Positions 23,104 to 31,377 of a DNA stretch of 47,300 nt are shown piece by piece; positions within the stretch are counted from its first letter, which is position 1; each line of letters begins with the position of its first letter. Under the pieces are notes generated by a model, which did no database searches, was not told the origin of the DNA, and was given only the letters and a program-made list of their open reading frames with translations. A program made the position numbers and the translations under genes. The DNA is from Kiritimatiellia bacterium (GTDB lineage: Bacteria > Verrucomicrobiota > Kiritimatiellia > RFP12 > UBA1067), in contig JAFRDO010000069.1 of the NCBI GenBank assembly GCA_017403825.1, forward strand, positions 1 through 47,300, written 5' to 3'.

Positions 23104-25652
23104 GAGATAGAGGCGCGATAGTTCTTGCCGCAGCGGCGCTGTGCGCGGCACTGGCGCACGGAGCGACGCAGAGTGTTCCTCTGAAGGACGGCTGGCGTTT
23201 CATAAAGGCTGACGATCCAGCCGCTGGAACGAACCTCACGCTTCAGTCCATGAGCTCAATCCTCGATCGCGCCGACCGCGGCGACACGTCGGGCGCACCG
23301 GCGCTAGACTGGGCGAAGGCGGACTTTGACGATTCGTCCTGGAGGGCAGTGCGCGTTCCGCACGACTGGGGCGTAGACACTCCTTTCGACTCCGACAGGC
23401 CGTATGGCGACGCGTTCCTCGATGTGACGGGGATAGGCTGGTACAGGCTGAAGTTCAGTGTTGAGAGTTCGGAGTTGAGAGTTGACGGGGCATGTGCGGC
23501 GGCGATTCCCGAAAAAGGAAAGGTGTTCTTCGAGTGCGATGGCGCGATGAGCTATGCAATGTTGTACGTCAACGGCAAGTTCCTCGGTGGCTGGCCGTAC
23601 GGATACACCCGCTGGCGCGTCGACATCACGCAGCACCTCAACCGCAACGGCGCCAACACGCTTGCCGTCCGCTGCCACAACATTCCGCATTCCTCGCGCT
23701 GGTACACGGGAGGCGGACTGTACCGCGACTGTCGGCTGCTCGTCTGCCCAGAGGACCATGTCGTGCCCGGCTCGGTGTTCATCACTACGCCCGAAGTGAC
23801 GGCGAAGCGCGCCAAGGTGCGCGTCAGGTACGAGATGTCAAAGGGCGGCAAGAAGGACTTCTCGTTCGAGGTGAATGAACCGCACCTGTGGGATATCGAT
23901 GATCCCTATCTTTATTCGGTCGACGTGGAGGGCGACACCTATCGCTACGGCATACGGACGATCGCATTCCATTCCGACGAGCGGCGCTTCCAGCTGAACG
24001 GGCGCACCGTTCCGCTGAACGGCGTGTCGATGCACCACGACTTCGGCGTGCTCGGCGCGGCGTGGAACCGCGCGGCGCAGAAGCGCAGGCTGTTGCTCTT
24101 CAAGGAGGCCGGGGTGAACGCGATACGCTCCTCCCACAACCCGCCGGACGAAGGGCTGCTGGAGCTCTGCGACGAGCTCGGGCTGCTTGTGAAGGACGAG
24201 GTGTTCGACGAATGGCGCAAGACCGGCGCGTCCGGGAAAAGGAAGAACGGCTATACCAACCTGTTCGACACGTGGCATGAGCGCGATCTGCGTGCGTGGG
24301 TGCGCACGGACCGCAATCACCCTTGCGTCATCATGTATTCCGTTGGCAACGAAATCTGCGAAGGCTTCGCGAACATCGCGCCGCTATCGGAGTTCTCGGC
24401 GATGGCGCGTTCGCTGGCGCGGATGGTGGCGGAGGAAGATTCGACCCGACCGTCCGTCAACGCAAACAACAATGCGGCGAACTACACCAACGACTATCCG
24501 ACCGTGCTGGCGTTGATGGGCTGCAACTATTATCCCTGGCTGTATCCGGCTCTCGCGAAGAAGTACCCTGACGTGCCGTTCTTCGGCACGGAGACGGTAT
24601 GCATGAGTTCAACGCGCGGCGAGTATCATTTCCCGGTTGCGCAGACATGGGCCAACAAGGGGGCCTCTCTGCCGGACTTCTACAACTCGTCCTATTGTTG
24701 GGAGGCTGTTGGCTGGACGCGGCTTGACGGCAACTGGGCCTGTGCACCCGACGCGCAGTGGTACTGGATGGACAAGGTCGGCACTTGCATGGGCGAGTTC
24801 ATCTGGACGGGCATAGACTACCTCGGAGGACCGTTCTGGTGCGACGCATGGCGCAAGGCTCCGCGCTTCACCGACCCGGTCGTTCAGGAGAAGGCTCTTG
24901 CCGAGGTGAAGGAGCGCGGCATGACGCGCGCAGCGATTCACACCTGCAACACCGGTTTCCTTGACCAGGCTGGGTTCAGGAAGGACTCGTTCTGGCTCTA
25001 TCAGTCTAGGTGGCGTCCGGAATTGCCGATGGCGCACATATTGCCGCACTGGAACTGGAAGGGGCGCGAGGGCGAAGTTACGCCTGTTTATGTGTTTACG
25101 TCCGGCGACGAGGGCGAACTGTTCCTGAACGGACGTTCTCTTGGCCGTCAGCGCAAGCAGCCCGGCGTGTGGGATCGTGCGTATCGCCTCAGGTGGGACG
25201 ACGTAAGGTACGAGCCGGGCACGCTTGAGGTCGTTGTGTACAAGGACGGCGGGGAGTGGGCCCGCGACACAGTGAAGACGACTGGTGCGCCGGCGCGCCT
25301 CGCCGCCGAAGCGGAGATGCCTTCGGTAATCGCCGACGGCGAGGACGTCTGCTACGTGAACGTGTCCGTGCGCGACGAGAAGGGCTTGGTGGTCCCGAAC
25401 GCCAAGGTGCCCGTTAGGTTCGAGATTGAAGGTCCTGGTGTAATTGTTGCCACTGATAACGGCGACGAGACGGACTTTGACGACTTCCGCAAGCCGGAGC
25501 GCAAGACGTTCAACGGCTGGGCGCAGGCGATCGTCCGTGCGGTTTCAGGCAAATCCGGAGATATCACGGTAAAGGCGCATTCCGGCGACGGCATCGCGCC
25601 GTCCAGCGTGACCGTCAGCTCGATTCTTCCCAGTGAGGCAGGCGGAAAATGA
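23094..25652 (+). CDS. Exported GH2 beta-galactosidase-like enzyme
   Basis: An 852-residue retaining beta-glycosidase. The start MRLRDRGAIVLAAAALCAALAHG gives a clean Sec signal and overlaps the GH27 stop by 10 nt; in-frame codons further upstream lie inside GH27. The N-terminal jelly roll shows VPHDWGVDTPFD and FLGGWPYGYTRW. The barrel shows FKEAGVNAIRSSHNPPDEG, the acid/base E420 in SVGNEICEG and the nucleophile E500 in FFGTETVCMSS. A DUF4982-type domain (about 640-740) and a bacterial Ig-like domain (about 745-840) follow. The jelly roll contains an in-frame foreign-looking insert at 23458-23490. Specificity is probably beta-galactoside, but GH2 also includes glucuronidases and mannosidases. 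The stop overlaps the nhaC start (ATGA). Confidence 0.9.
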   Translation: MRLRDRGAIVLAAAALCAALAHGATQSVPLKDGWRFIKADDPAAGTNLTLQSMSSILDRADRGDTSGAPALDWAKADFDDSSWRAVRVPHDWGVDTPFDSDRPYGDAFLDVTGIGWYRLKFSVESSELRVDGACAAAIPEKGKVFFECDGAMSYAMLYVNGKFLGGWPYGYTRWRVDITQHLNRNGANTLAVRCHNIPHSSRWYTGGGLYRDCRLLVCPEDHVVPGSVFITTPEVTAKRAKVRVRYEMSKGGKKDFSFEVNEPHLWDIDDPYLYSVDVEGDTYRYGIRTIAFHSDERRFQLNGRTVPLNGVSMHHDFGVLGAAWNRAAQKRRLLLFKEAGVNAIRSSHNPPDEGLLELCDELGLLVKDEVFDEWRKTGASGKRKNGYTNLFDTWHERDLRAWVRTDRNHPCVIMYSVGNEICEGFANIAPLSEFSAMARSLARMVAEEDSTRPSVNANNNAANYTNDYPTVLALMGCNYYPWLYPALAKKYPDVPFFGTETVCMSSTRGEYHFPVAQTWANKGASLPDFYNSSYCWEAVGWTRLDGNWACAPDAQWYWMDKVGTCMGEFIWTGIDYLGGPFWCDAWRKAPRFTDPVVQEKALAEVKERGMTRAAIHTCNTGFLDQAGFRKDSFWLYQSRWRPELPMAHILPHWNWKGREGEVTPVYVFTSGDEGELFLNGRSLGRQRKQPGVWDRAYRLRWDDVRYEPGTLEVVVYKDGGEWARDTVKTTGAPARLAAEAEMPSVIADGEDVCYVNVSVRDEKGLVVPNAKVPVRFEIEGPGVIVATDNGDETDFDDFRKPERKTFNGWAQAIVRAVSGKSGDITVKAHSGDGIAPSSVTVSSILPSEAGGK
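23460..23483 (+). repeat. GTTGAGAGTT direct repeat inserted in frame in GH2
   Basis: GTTGAGAGTT occurs at 23460-23469 and 23474-23483 (period 14). It lies between GWYRLKF and KVFFECDG, where GH2 proteins usually have a short linker. It adds roughly ten residues (SVESSELRVDG region). Its complement reads AACTCTCAAC, the kind of simple repeat I recall as short inserts in gut-bacterial genomes. Confidence 0.6.
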
Positions 25653-27118
25653 ACGCAGGCGGTGCGCAGAAACTGACGTTCCGAAGGATATTCGTCGCAT
25701 TTGTTCCGCTTGCGGCGTTGATCGGAATGATTGTCGTGGGCGTTACCGTCTTCGGGCGTGACGTTGGAGACGGACCGAGCCAGATATCGCTTGTTTTCGC
25801 AACCGCCCTTGCGTCAGTGCTGGCGATTGTCGTTTCCCGCGTTCCATGGACTGTGCTGGAGCAGGGCATAACGTCGTCCATCGCCAAGGCCGGCGTGTCG
25901 ATCATGATCCTGTTCCTTATAGGAATGCTTTCAGGTGCATGGATGATTGGCGGCGTGGTGCCCACGCTTATCTGCTACGGCGTGAAGATCATGAACCCGC
26001 ACTTTTTCCTCGTCTGCGCCTGCATCATCTGCGCCATTGTGTCCCTGATGACCGGCACGTCGTGGACGACCGTTGCGACGATAGGCGTAGCGCTTCTGGG
26101 AATCGGCACAGCCTTGGGAGTGCCTGCGCCGTGGAGCGCCGGAGCGATCATTTCCGGCGCGTATTTCGGCGACAAGCTCTCCCCGCTGAGCGACACCACG
26201 ATTCTCGCAAGCTCCGCAACCGGCACGGACCTGTTCGTCCACATCAAGTACATGATGTTCACCACTATCCCGTCGATGACGCTGACACTGATCATCTTCC
26301 TTACGGCGGGCTTCTTTCTTGCGGATGCTTCCGCTGTCGACGTGCAGGAGTTCTCAGAAGGGCTTTCCCATGCGTTCCACATTACGCCGTGGACGCTGCT
26401 GGTGCCGCTTGCCACTGGCGCTCTAATCGCCTTGCGCCTGCCGTCGCTGGCGGTGCTGTTCATCTCCGCGCTGCTGGGCGGAGTCTCGGCGGTCATTCTG
26501 CAGAGCGACGTCTTGCTGTCCGTAGTCGGCGAGAAGCTGCCGTCCGTCGTCGGATACTACAAGGCCCTTATGACCACGTTCTTCGCGTCGACGCACGTCG
26601 TAACCGGCAGCGAGGCCCTTGACCGTCTCGTCTCCACGCGCGGCATGTCGGGGATGCTCACCACGGTATGGCTGATTCTCTGCGCCGTGTCGTTCGGCGG
26701 CGTTATGTATGCGGGCGGCATGCTTAGGACGATAGCCGACGTCGCCCTTGCCTGCGTTCGCGGAATCGCCGGTTTTGTGGGGGCGACGGTTTTCACTGGT
26801 GCGCTGATGAACGTAGCGGCTGGCGACCAGTACATCTCCATTCTCATCACCGCCGACATGTTCCGCGACGCCTACCGCGGCAAGGGCCTTGAGTCGCGGC
26901 TCCTGTCGCGTACCATCGAGGATTCAAGCACGGTCACGTCGGTGCTTGTGCCGTGGAACACGTGCGCCATGGCGCAGTCTGCCTCGCTTGGAATATCTAC
27001 GGTCGTGTACCTGCCGTTCTGCTTCTTCAACCTTATCAGCCCCTTCATGAGCGTGCTCGTGGCGGCAATCGGCTGGAAGATCGTCCGCCCGCGTGCCGAC
27101 AGGTGCGGCGAACGATAA
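25649..27118 (+). CDS. nhaC: NhaC family Na+/H+ antiporter-type transporter
   Basis: A 489-residue polytopic membrane protein with about 11-12 hydrophobic segments. The NhaC-family features are SLMTGTSWTTVATIGVALLGIG, the GAIISGAYFGDKLSPLSDTTILASS loop, and a repeat-like second half with TGALMNVAAGDQYISI and EDSSTVTSVLVPWNTCAMAQS. Family members exchange Na+ for H+, and some exchange organic acids such as malate/lactate. The ATG overlaps the GH2 stop (ATGA), so it belongs to the glycosidase operon and may pair ion or organic-acid exchange with sugar fermentation. Which substrate it carries cannot be told from sequence. Confidence 0.9.
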   Translation: MNAGGAQKLTFRRIFVAFVPLAALIGMIVVGVTVFGRDVGDGPSQISLVFATALASVLAIVVSRVPWTVLEQGITSSIAKAGVSIMILFLIGMLSGAWMIGGVVPTLICYGVKIMNPHFFLVCACIICAIVSLMTGTSWTTVATIGVALLGIGTALGVPAPWSAGAIISGAYFGDKLSPLSDTTILASSATGTDLFVHIKYMMFTTIPSMTLTLIIFLTAGFFLADASAVDVQEFSEGLSHAFHITPWTLLVPLATGALIALRLPSLAVLFISALLGGVSAVILQSDVLLSVVGEKLPSVVGYYKALMTTFFASTHVVTGSEALDRLVSTRGMSGMLTTVWLILCAVSFGGVMYAGGMLRTIADVALACVRGIAGFVGATVFTGALMNVAAGDQYISILITADMFRDAYRGKGLESRLLSRTIEDSSTVTSVLVPWNTCAMAQSASLGISTVVYLPFCFFNLISPFMSVLVAAIGWKIVRPRADRCGER

Positions 27119-27148
27119 TGCGGCCCGCCCGCCCTTGTTTTCCGGCAG

Positions 27149-27178
27149 TTTGCATCCAGATAAGAATTTTGGTAAACT
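27149..27178 (+). promoter_or_regulatory. Extended -10 promoter for the beta-helix remnant
   Basis: TTTGCA (27149-27154), an 18-bp spacer and TGG-TAAACT (27173-27178) match the other promoters in the window. The start site near 27185 would give a leader with TTGGAG (27196-27201) placed 6 nt before the ATG at 27208. The signals of the decayed gene are thus intact. Confidence 0.45.
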
Positions 27179-27207
27179 ACATTCAAACTGCTTAATTGGA
27201 GACCACT

Positions 27208-27415
27208 ATGGTAATGTCGGCTACAATGGGGAAGGGGGCGTTTGTCGTTCTCGTTGGAATGCTTCTGTCTGGCACGGTTCAGGCTGCGACTTACTATGTG
27301 AAGCCCGATGGCGACGGCAAGGGATTTGGCGGGCAATCGGCGCGTCAGGGGCAAGGGTGTCGATATCGGTTGCTATGAAGGCCCTGCCGTCGGCCTGATC
27401 ATGTTGTTCAGATAA
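27208..27415 (+). pseudogene. Remnant of an exported beta-helix/choice-of-anchor protein
   Basis: The 5' part encodes a normal signal peptide and mature start (FVVLVGMLLSGTVQAATYYVKPDGDGKGF), typical of right-handed beta-helix proteins. In another frame, from 27350, the DNA encodes GKGVDIGCYEGPAVGLIMLFR-stop, the typical xxVDIGxYE end of choice-of-anchor-Q-type beta-helix proteins. The body of the gene, usually well over 1 kb, is missing. An internal deletion with a frame change is the simplest explanation; the frame from the ATG now stops at 27378. The preserved end GLIMLFR matches the short C-terminal tail of other exported proteins here. Confidence 0.7.
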
Positions 27416-27436
27416 CAGGTGACGGAGGATCAGCCG

Positions 27437-27508
27437 ATGAGCGGTGGACGGCGATGGTTCTTGGCAACGGCGTTCGCGGCGCTGTTCGGTTGCTGCGCCA
27501 CACAGTAA
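27437..27508 (+). CDS. Possible 23-residue lipoprotein
   Basis: ATG at 27437 is preceded by GGAGG at 27424-27428 with an 8-nt spacer. It encodes MSGGRRWFLATAFAALFGCC followed by ATQ. The sequence has a basic start, a hydrophobic core and a lipobox (LFGC), and ends four residues after the modified Cys. Entericidin-like mini-lipoproteins have this build. Equally, it may be the signal-peptide stub of a deleted gene, because it lies beside another deletion remnant. There is no sequence match to a named family. Confidence 0.4.
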   Translation: MSGGRRWFLATAFAALFGCCATQ

Positions 27509-27550
27509 TATTCGCTGAGTCTGGTGAGAAGCAAGGAAAAAGGAGGTCTC

Positions 27551-28561
27551 ATGAACTTTAGCAGAAGGGGTTTTCTGGGGGCAGCGTTCGCCAGCGCGGC
27601 GACCGGGTTCTCGGCTTGCGTGGCCGATAAATCAGGCGCGGCCAAGGCTGGCGCTGGAGAGCCAGGCGGCATCTCTACCTTTGATGAAAACCTGAGCATC
27701 ATATTCTCAGACGCACATGTCTGCGGCGAAGAGGCGCGGGCTGCCAGGTTCACGCCTAAGCGCCTTGCCGCGTTCGTGGACGAGGTTCTGGCGATGCGTC
27801 CGTTGCCGAAGCGTGTCATTCACCTTGGCGACCTCGCCTATCTGCACGGGCATCCGGCGGACTATGTTGTTTCGAAGCCGCTGCTAAAGCGGCTTGAAGA
27901 CGCCGGAATCGAGCTCGTTTTCTGCATGGGCAACCACGACCGGCGCAGCGAGTTTGCGAAAGTGTGGCCAGGCCGGCTCGAGAAGTCGCCCGTTCCGGGA
28001 AAGTACGTGAGCGTGACGTCGCTAGGCACCGCAGACCTTGTCATACTTGACGGGCTTCAGGGCACGGACGACCGCCCCCTGACGGACATGGGGCCGGGGA
28101 ACGGTCTGCTCACGCCAGACCAGTTTGCATGGTTCAAGAAGGATTTCCCAAAACGGAAGCGTCCGTTCTTCGTTGCTTCGCACTTTCCCGCGGAAGATTT
28201 CAAGACCTCGGACAAGAAGCATGGGCACCTCGGGCGGTGGCTCATCAAGAACGCGCCGATGTGCGTCGGCTATCTCTACGGGCACATTCACCGTTGGCGG
28301 CCGGAGTGGATTCACGGGGCGTGGAACGAACGCAAGTCGCTGCGCACGCTTTCCGTGCCGTCGAACGGGTTTTGGGGCGACATCGGCTACGTGAAGATGC
28401 GGACGACGGCTGACCGTGCGGTGTGCAGCCTGGAACTGAAGGACTTTTTCTTCCCGTCGGAGCCTGAGGACCCCAATGACCGTCCCGCGCCGTGGAAACT
28501 GAAGATCGCCGAGACGCGCGGCGCGACCTGCACATTCCTATACGACAGGGAGGGGGCGTGA
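27551..28561 (+). CDS. Tat-exported calcineurin-like metallophosphoesterase
   Basis: A 336-residue protein with the Tat leader MNFSRRGFLGAAFASAATGF and a possible lipobox Cys. The calcineurin-type di-metal motifs are in order: FSDAH, HLGDLAYLHG, GNHDRR, ASHFP and YGHIH. It should hydrolyse a phosphomono- or diester outside the cytoplasm. AGGAGG at 27541-27546 supports the ATG at 27551 over an upstream GTG at 27524. The glycerophosphodiesterase follows with a 2-nt gap, suggesting shared work on phospho-organic nutrients or teichoic/phospholipid head groups. The preceding 430-nt region contains only the decayed beta-helix gene and the mini-ORF. Confidence 0.9.
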   Translation: MNFSRRGFLGAAFASAATGFSACVADKSGAAKAGAGEPGGISTFDENLSIIFSDAHVCGEEARAARFTPKRLAAFVDEVLAMRPLPKRVIHLGDLAYLHGHPADYVVSKPLLKRLEDAGIELVFCMGNHDRRSEFAKVWPGRLEKSPVPGKYVSVTSLGTADLVILDGLQGTDDRPLTDMGPGNGLLTPDQFAWFKKDFPKRKRPFFVASHFPAEDFKTSDKKHGHLGRWLIKNAPMCVGYLYGHIHRWRPEWIHGAWNERKSLRTLSVPSNGFWGDIGYVKMRTTADRAVCSLELKDFFFPSEPEDPNDRPAPWKLKIAETRGATCTFLYDREGA

Positions 28562-28563
28562 GC

Positions 28564-29382
28564 ATGGGCTTTTTCAGGCGGAGCGTTCTGCTGGGCTTGT
28601 GTTTCGCGGCGCTTGCGCTGCCGGCCGCGTCGCCAAGGCTCTCGTTCGCCGAGAGGCTTTCCGGCAGGAACGGCAGACCCTTCCTTATCGCCCATCGCGG
28701 CTGCCAGTCGCTTGCGCCCGAGAACACGGTCGCGTCGTTCGTATGCGCTGCGAGGCTTGGGCTGGACGCAATCGAGACCGACGTGCGCCTTACGTCCGAC
28801 GGTGCGCTCGTCTGCGTGCATGACGACACTCTGAAGCGCGTGTTCGAAGTCGACCGCAAGGTCGAGGAGATGAGTCTTGCCGAATTGCGCGAACTCGTGC
28901 CGGCGAAGGGCAATGGCCTCAAGTCCTGGCCAAAGGAGGCTCTGCGCATCCCGACGTTCGCGGAGTACCTTGACGTCTGCGAGCGGTACGACAAGGTGCC
29001 GTTCATCGAGACGAAGGGATCAGTCGCCGTAGTGAAGCCGGTGCTGGACGAGGTGCGGCGGCGCGGGCTGGCCAAGGTCGCCGTGCTGTCGTCCATCCCA
29101 TTCGACCACATCCGCGAAGCGCGGCGGCTCGACAAGGAGATATTCGTCCACCATATCTTCAGCGAGCCCGAGCTGCTGGACGAGCTTGCGGCGATGGGGA
29201 ACGCCGGGCTGTCCTACAACTACAAGGATTTGGCGGCGGTGCCGGAAGGGCTCGTCGGGCGCGTACACGCCAAGGGCGTGAAAATGTGCCTTCGTGCCGG
29301 AGACACGCCTGAGGCGGTTGCGAAGATGCGTGCGCTCGGACTTGACTACATTCCGACAAACGTAACGGTTCCGATGGACTGA
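28564..29382 (+). CDS. Exported glycerophosphodiester phosphodiesterase
   Basis: A 272-residue GDPD-family TIM barrel that releases alcohols from glycerophosphodiesters. The Sec signal is MGFFRRSVLLGLCFAALALP. Catalytic and metal residues are visible in FLIAHRGCQSLAPENT (His-Arg and Glu), IETDVRLTSDGALVCVHDD (Glu-x-Asp metal site and second His) and PFIETKG. An alternative GTG start lies two codons upstream (28558). A purine-rich stretch (AGGGAGGGGGC, about 28547-28557) can serve as ribosome-binding site. It is tightly placed between the metallophosphoesterase and the FAD oxidoreductase. Confidence 0.92.
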   Translation: MGFFRRSVLLGLCFAALALPAASPRLSFAERLSGRNGRPFLIAHRGCQSLAPENTVASFVCAARLGLDAIETDVRLTSDGALVCVHDDTLKRVFEVDRKVEEMSLAELRELVPAKGNGLKSWPKEALRIPTFAEYLDVCERYDKVPFIETKGSVAVVKPVLDEVRRRGLAKVAVLSSIPFDHIREARRLDKEIFVHHIFSEPELLDELAAMGNAGLSYNYKDLAAVPEGLVGRVHAKGVKMCLRAGDTPEAVAKMRALGLDYIPTNVTVPMD

Positions 29383-29396
29383 AAGGACAGGGGAAG

Positions 29397-31352
29397 ATGG
29401 ACTTCAACAGGAGAGGGTTCCTTAAGGGAGTGTCGCTTGCGGCGTTCGCGGGCGCGGCGTCGCCGAGGCTGATGGCGGAGGGCACGACGCTCTTCGTGCC
29501 AGGCATGGCGAATGGGCTGCAGAAGCCCGGCAAGCTTCAGGAGGTGGAGCACGATGTCGACGTCTGCGTGGTGGGCGGCGGCATAGGGGGAATGCTGACG
29601 GCGATTTCCGCCGCGCGGCGCGGAGCGAAGGTCGCGCTCATGCACGACAGGCCGGTCCTCGGCGGTAACGCGTCCAGCGAGATCCGCATGTGGATATGCG
29701 GCGCGGGGACGCGCGTTCGCAACCTCCAGGAGACGGGCATCATGGAAGAGATCGCCCTTGACAACATGCACCGCAACCCGTCGCGCAACTGGTCCATATG
29801 GGATGCGCTTCTCTACGAAAAAGTGCGTTTCGAGCCGAACATCGATCTTATGCTCAACTGCGCGTGCTGCGAGGCCGAGATGGAAGGCGCTAAGGTCAAG
29901 TCCGTGACCGGCTTCCAGCTCACTACCTACCAGCGCCACAGGGTGCGGGCGAAGATATTCGCCGACTGTTCCGGCGATTCCATACTCGCTCCACTCACGG
30001 GCGCGGCGTATCGCGTGGGACGAGAGGCGAAGAGCGAGTTCGGCGAGGAGTTCGGAATCGAGAAGGCCGACCGCAAGACGATGGGCTCGAGCCTTCTCAT
30101 ACAGGCGCGGGAGACCGACCACAAGGTTCAGTTCGTTCCGCCCGAGTGGGCCTACGACTTCCCGGACGACGAGGCTCTCAACCACAAGCCGCACGAATGC
30201 CTGTTGAAGCCGCACACAAACTTCTACTGGATAGAGCTCGGCGGCGAGGCGAACACCATAGCCGATGCAGAGAAGCTGCGCGACGAGCTTCTCAAGATCG
30301 CCTTCGGAGTGTGGGACCACATGAAGAACCACGGCGAGCACGGCGCGGACAACTGGGAGTTGGATTGGGTCGGGTTCCTGCCAGGAAAGCGCGAGAGCCG
30401 CCGTTACGTCGGCGATTACACGCTTACCCAGGACGACGTCGAGAACGGCGGCAAGCGTTTCGAGGACACGGTGGCATACGGAGGCTGGCAGATCGACAAC
30501 CACCTGCCGGGCGGCTTCTGGATGAAGTCCAAGGGCGGCGCGCACCTGCAGAAGCGGCGCCTCACCGAGCCGTATGCGATACCGTACCGTGCGCTCTACT
30601 CGCGTGACGTGGAGAACCTGATGTTCGCGGGACGCAACCTTTCCGCTACGCACACCGCGTTCGCGTCCGCCCGCGTCATGGGCACGATCGGCATCATGGG
30701 GCAGGCCGTGGGAACCGCCGCGGCCCTTGCTGTCGAGAAGGGCGTCATGCCGCGCGGCATTTATGCGGACAAGTCGCTTCTCAAGGAGCTGCAGAACAGG
30801 CTTATGGATGACGACTGCTTCCTGCCGCATTTCCGTCGCGAGGTGTCGCCGCTTGCGAAGTCCGCCACGCTCACTGCGGACTACGGCGATGCGAGCGACC
30901 TCCTGAACGGCATCGACAGGCGCATCTGGGGCAAGGACAACGGCTACTTCGGCAAGACGAACCAGGCGGTCGTCTACACGTTCGACAAGCCGACTTTAGT
31001 CAACGGATTCAGGCTTGTTGTCGACTCCGACCTCGACCGAGAGAACTTCGACGGGCACCCCGACCTCCTGACTATCCCCATGCCGCTTTTCAGGGGGCTC
31101 GGCTACGGCAACACCTCGTTCACCTTCCCGCGCACGGTTCTCAAGCATTTTCGCGTGGACGTGAAGGGGACGAACGGCGAATGGGTTACCGCGTTCGAGA
31201 CGAAAAAGAACCACCAGCGGCTCGTGCGCGGCAAGATCGGACGAGAATGCCTTGCCGTCCGCCTCGTTCCGCTTTCCACGTGGGGAAGCGAGCTTAAGGA
31301 GAACACCTACGGCAGCGCTACGGCGCACATCTTCGCGTTCGAGCCGGTGTAG
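29397..31352 (+). CDS. Tat-exported FAD-dependent oxidoreductase
   Basis: A 651-residue protein with a Tat leader (NRRGFLKGVSLAAFAGAA). The FAD-binding Rossmann motif is DVCVVGGGIGGMLTAISAARRGAKV, in the FAD_oxidored/FAD-dependent family often found with planctomycete and verrucomicrobial sugar genes. NLMFAGRNLSATHTAFASARVMGT is the second FAD contact of that family. A C-terminal beta domain (about 490-650) is probably a sugar-binding-like jelly roll. Tat export fits, because FAD must be inserted in the cytoplasm. The substrate is unknown. GGGGAAG precedes the ATG. It ends against the convergent GDSL gene, with a hairpin region between. Confidence 0.88.
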   Translation: MDFNRRGFLKGVSLAAFAGAASPRLMAEGTTLFVPGMANGLQKPGKLQEVEHDVDVCVVGGGIGGMLTAISAARRGAKVALMHDRPVLGGNASSEIRMWICGAGTRVRNLQETGIMEEIALDNMHRNPSRNWSIWDALLYEKVRFEPNIDLMLNCACCEAEMEGAKVKSVTGFQLTTYQRHRVRAKIFADCSGDSILAPLTGAAYRVGREAKSEFGEEFGIEKADRKTMGSSLLIQARETDHKVQFVPPEWAYDFPDDEALNHKPHECLLKPHTNFYWIELGGEANTIADAEKLRDELLKIAFGVWDHMKNHGEHGADNWELDWVGFLPGKRESRRYVGDYTLTQDDVENGGKRFEDTVAYGGWQIDNHLPGGFWMKSKGGAHLQKRRLTEPYAIPYRALYSRDVENLMFAGRNLSATHTAFASARVMGTIGIMGQAVGTAAALAVEKGVMPRGIYADKSLLKELQNRLMDDDCFLPHFRREVSPLAKSATLTADYGDASDLLNGIDRRIWGKDNGYFGKTNQAVVYTFDKPTLVNGFRLVVDSDLDRENFDGHPDLLTIPMPLFRGLGYGNTSFTFPRTVLKHFRVDVKGTNGEWVTAFETKKNHQRLVRGKIGRECLAVRLVPLSTWGSELKENTYGSATAHIFAFEPV

Positions 31353-31377
31353 CGACCGGCACTGTCGTTTTTCAGTG
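31343..31377. terminator. Possible bidirectional terminator between convergent genes
   Basis: GCCGGT/ACCGGC (31343-31348 and 31355-31360) forms a 6-bp stem across the stop codon of the plus-strand gene, and CACTG/CAGTG (31360-31364 and 31373-31377) forms a second one with five T in its loop. The T-run and the convergent position suggest a terminator, but the stems are short. Confidence 0.35.

Noticed and set aside
23458..23490. CRISPR or tandem array
   Set aside because: Only two 10-bp copies with a 4-nt gap inside a coding frame; no repeat-spacer organisation anywhere in the window.
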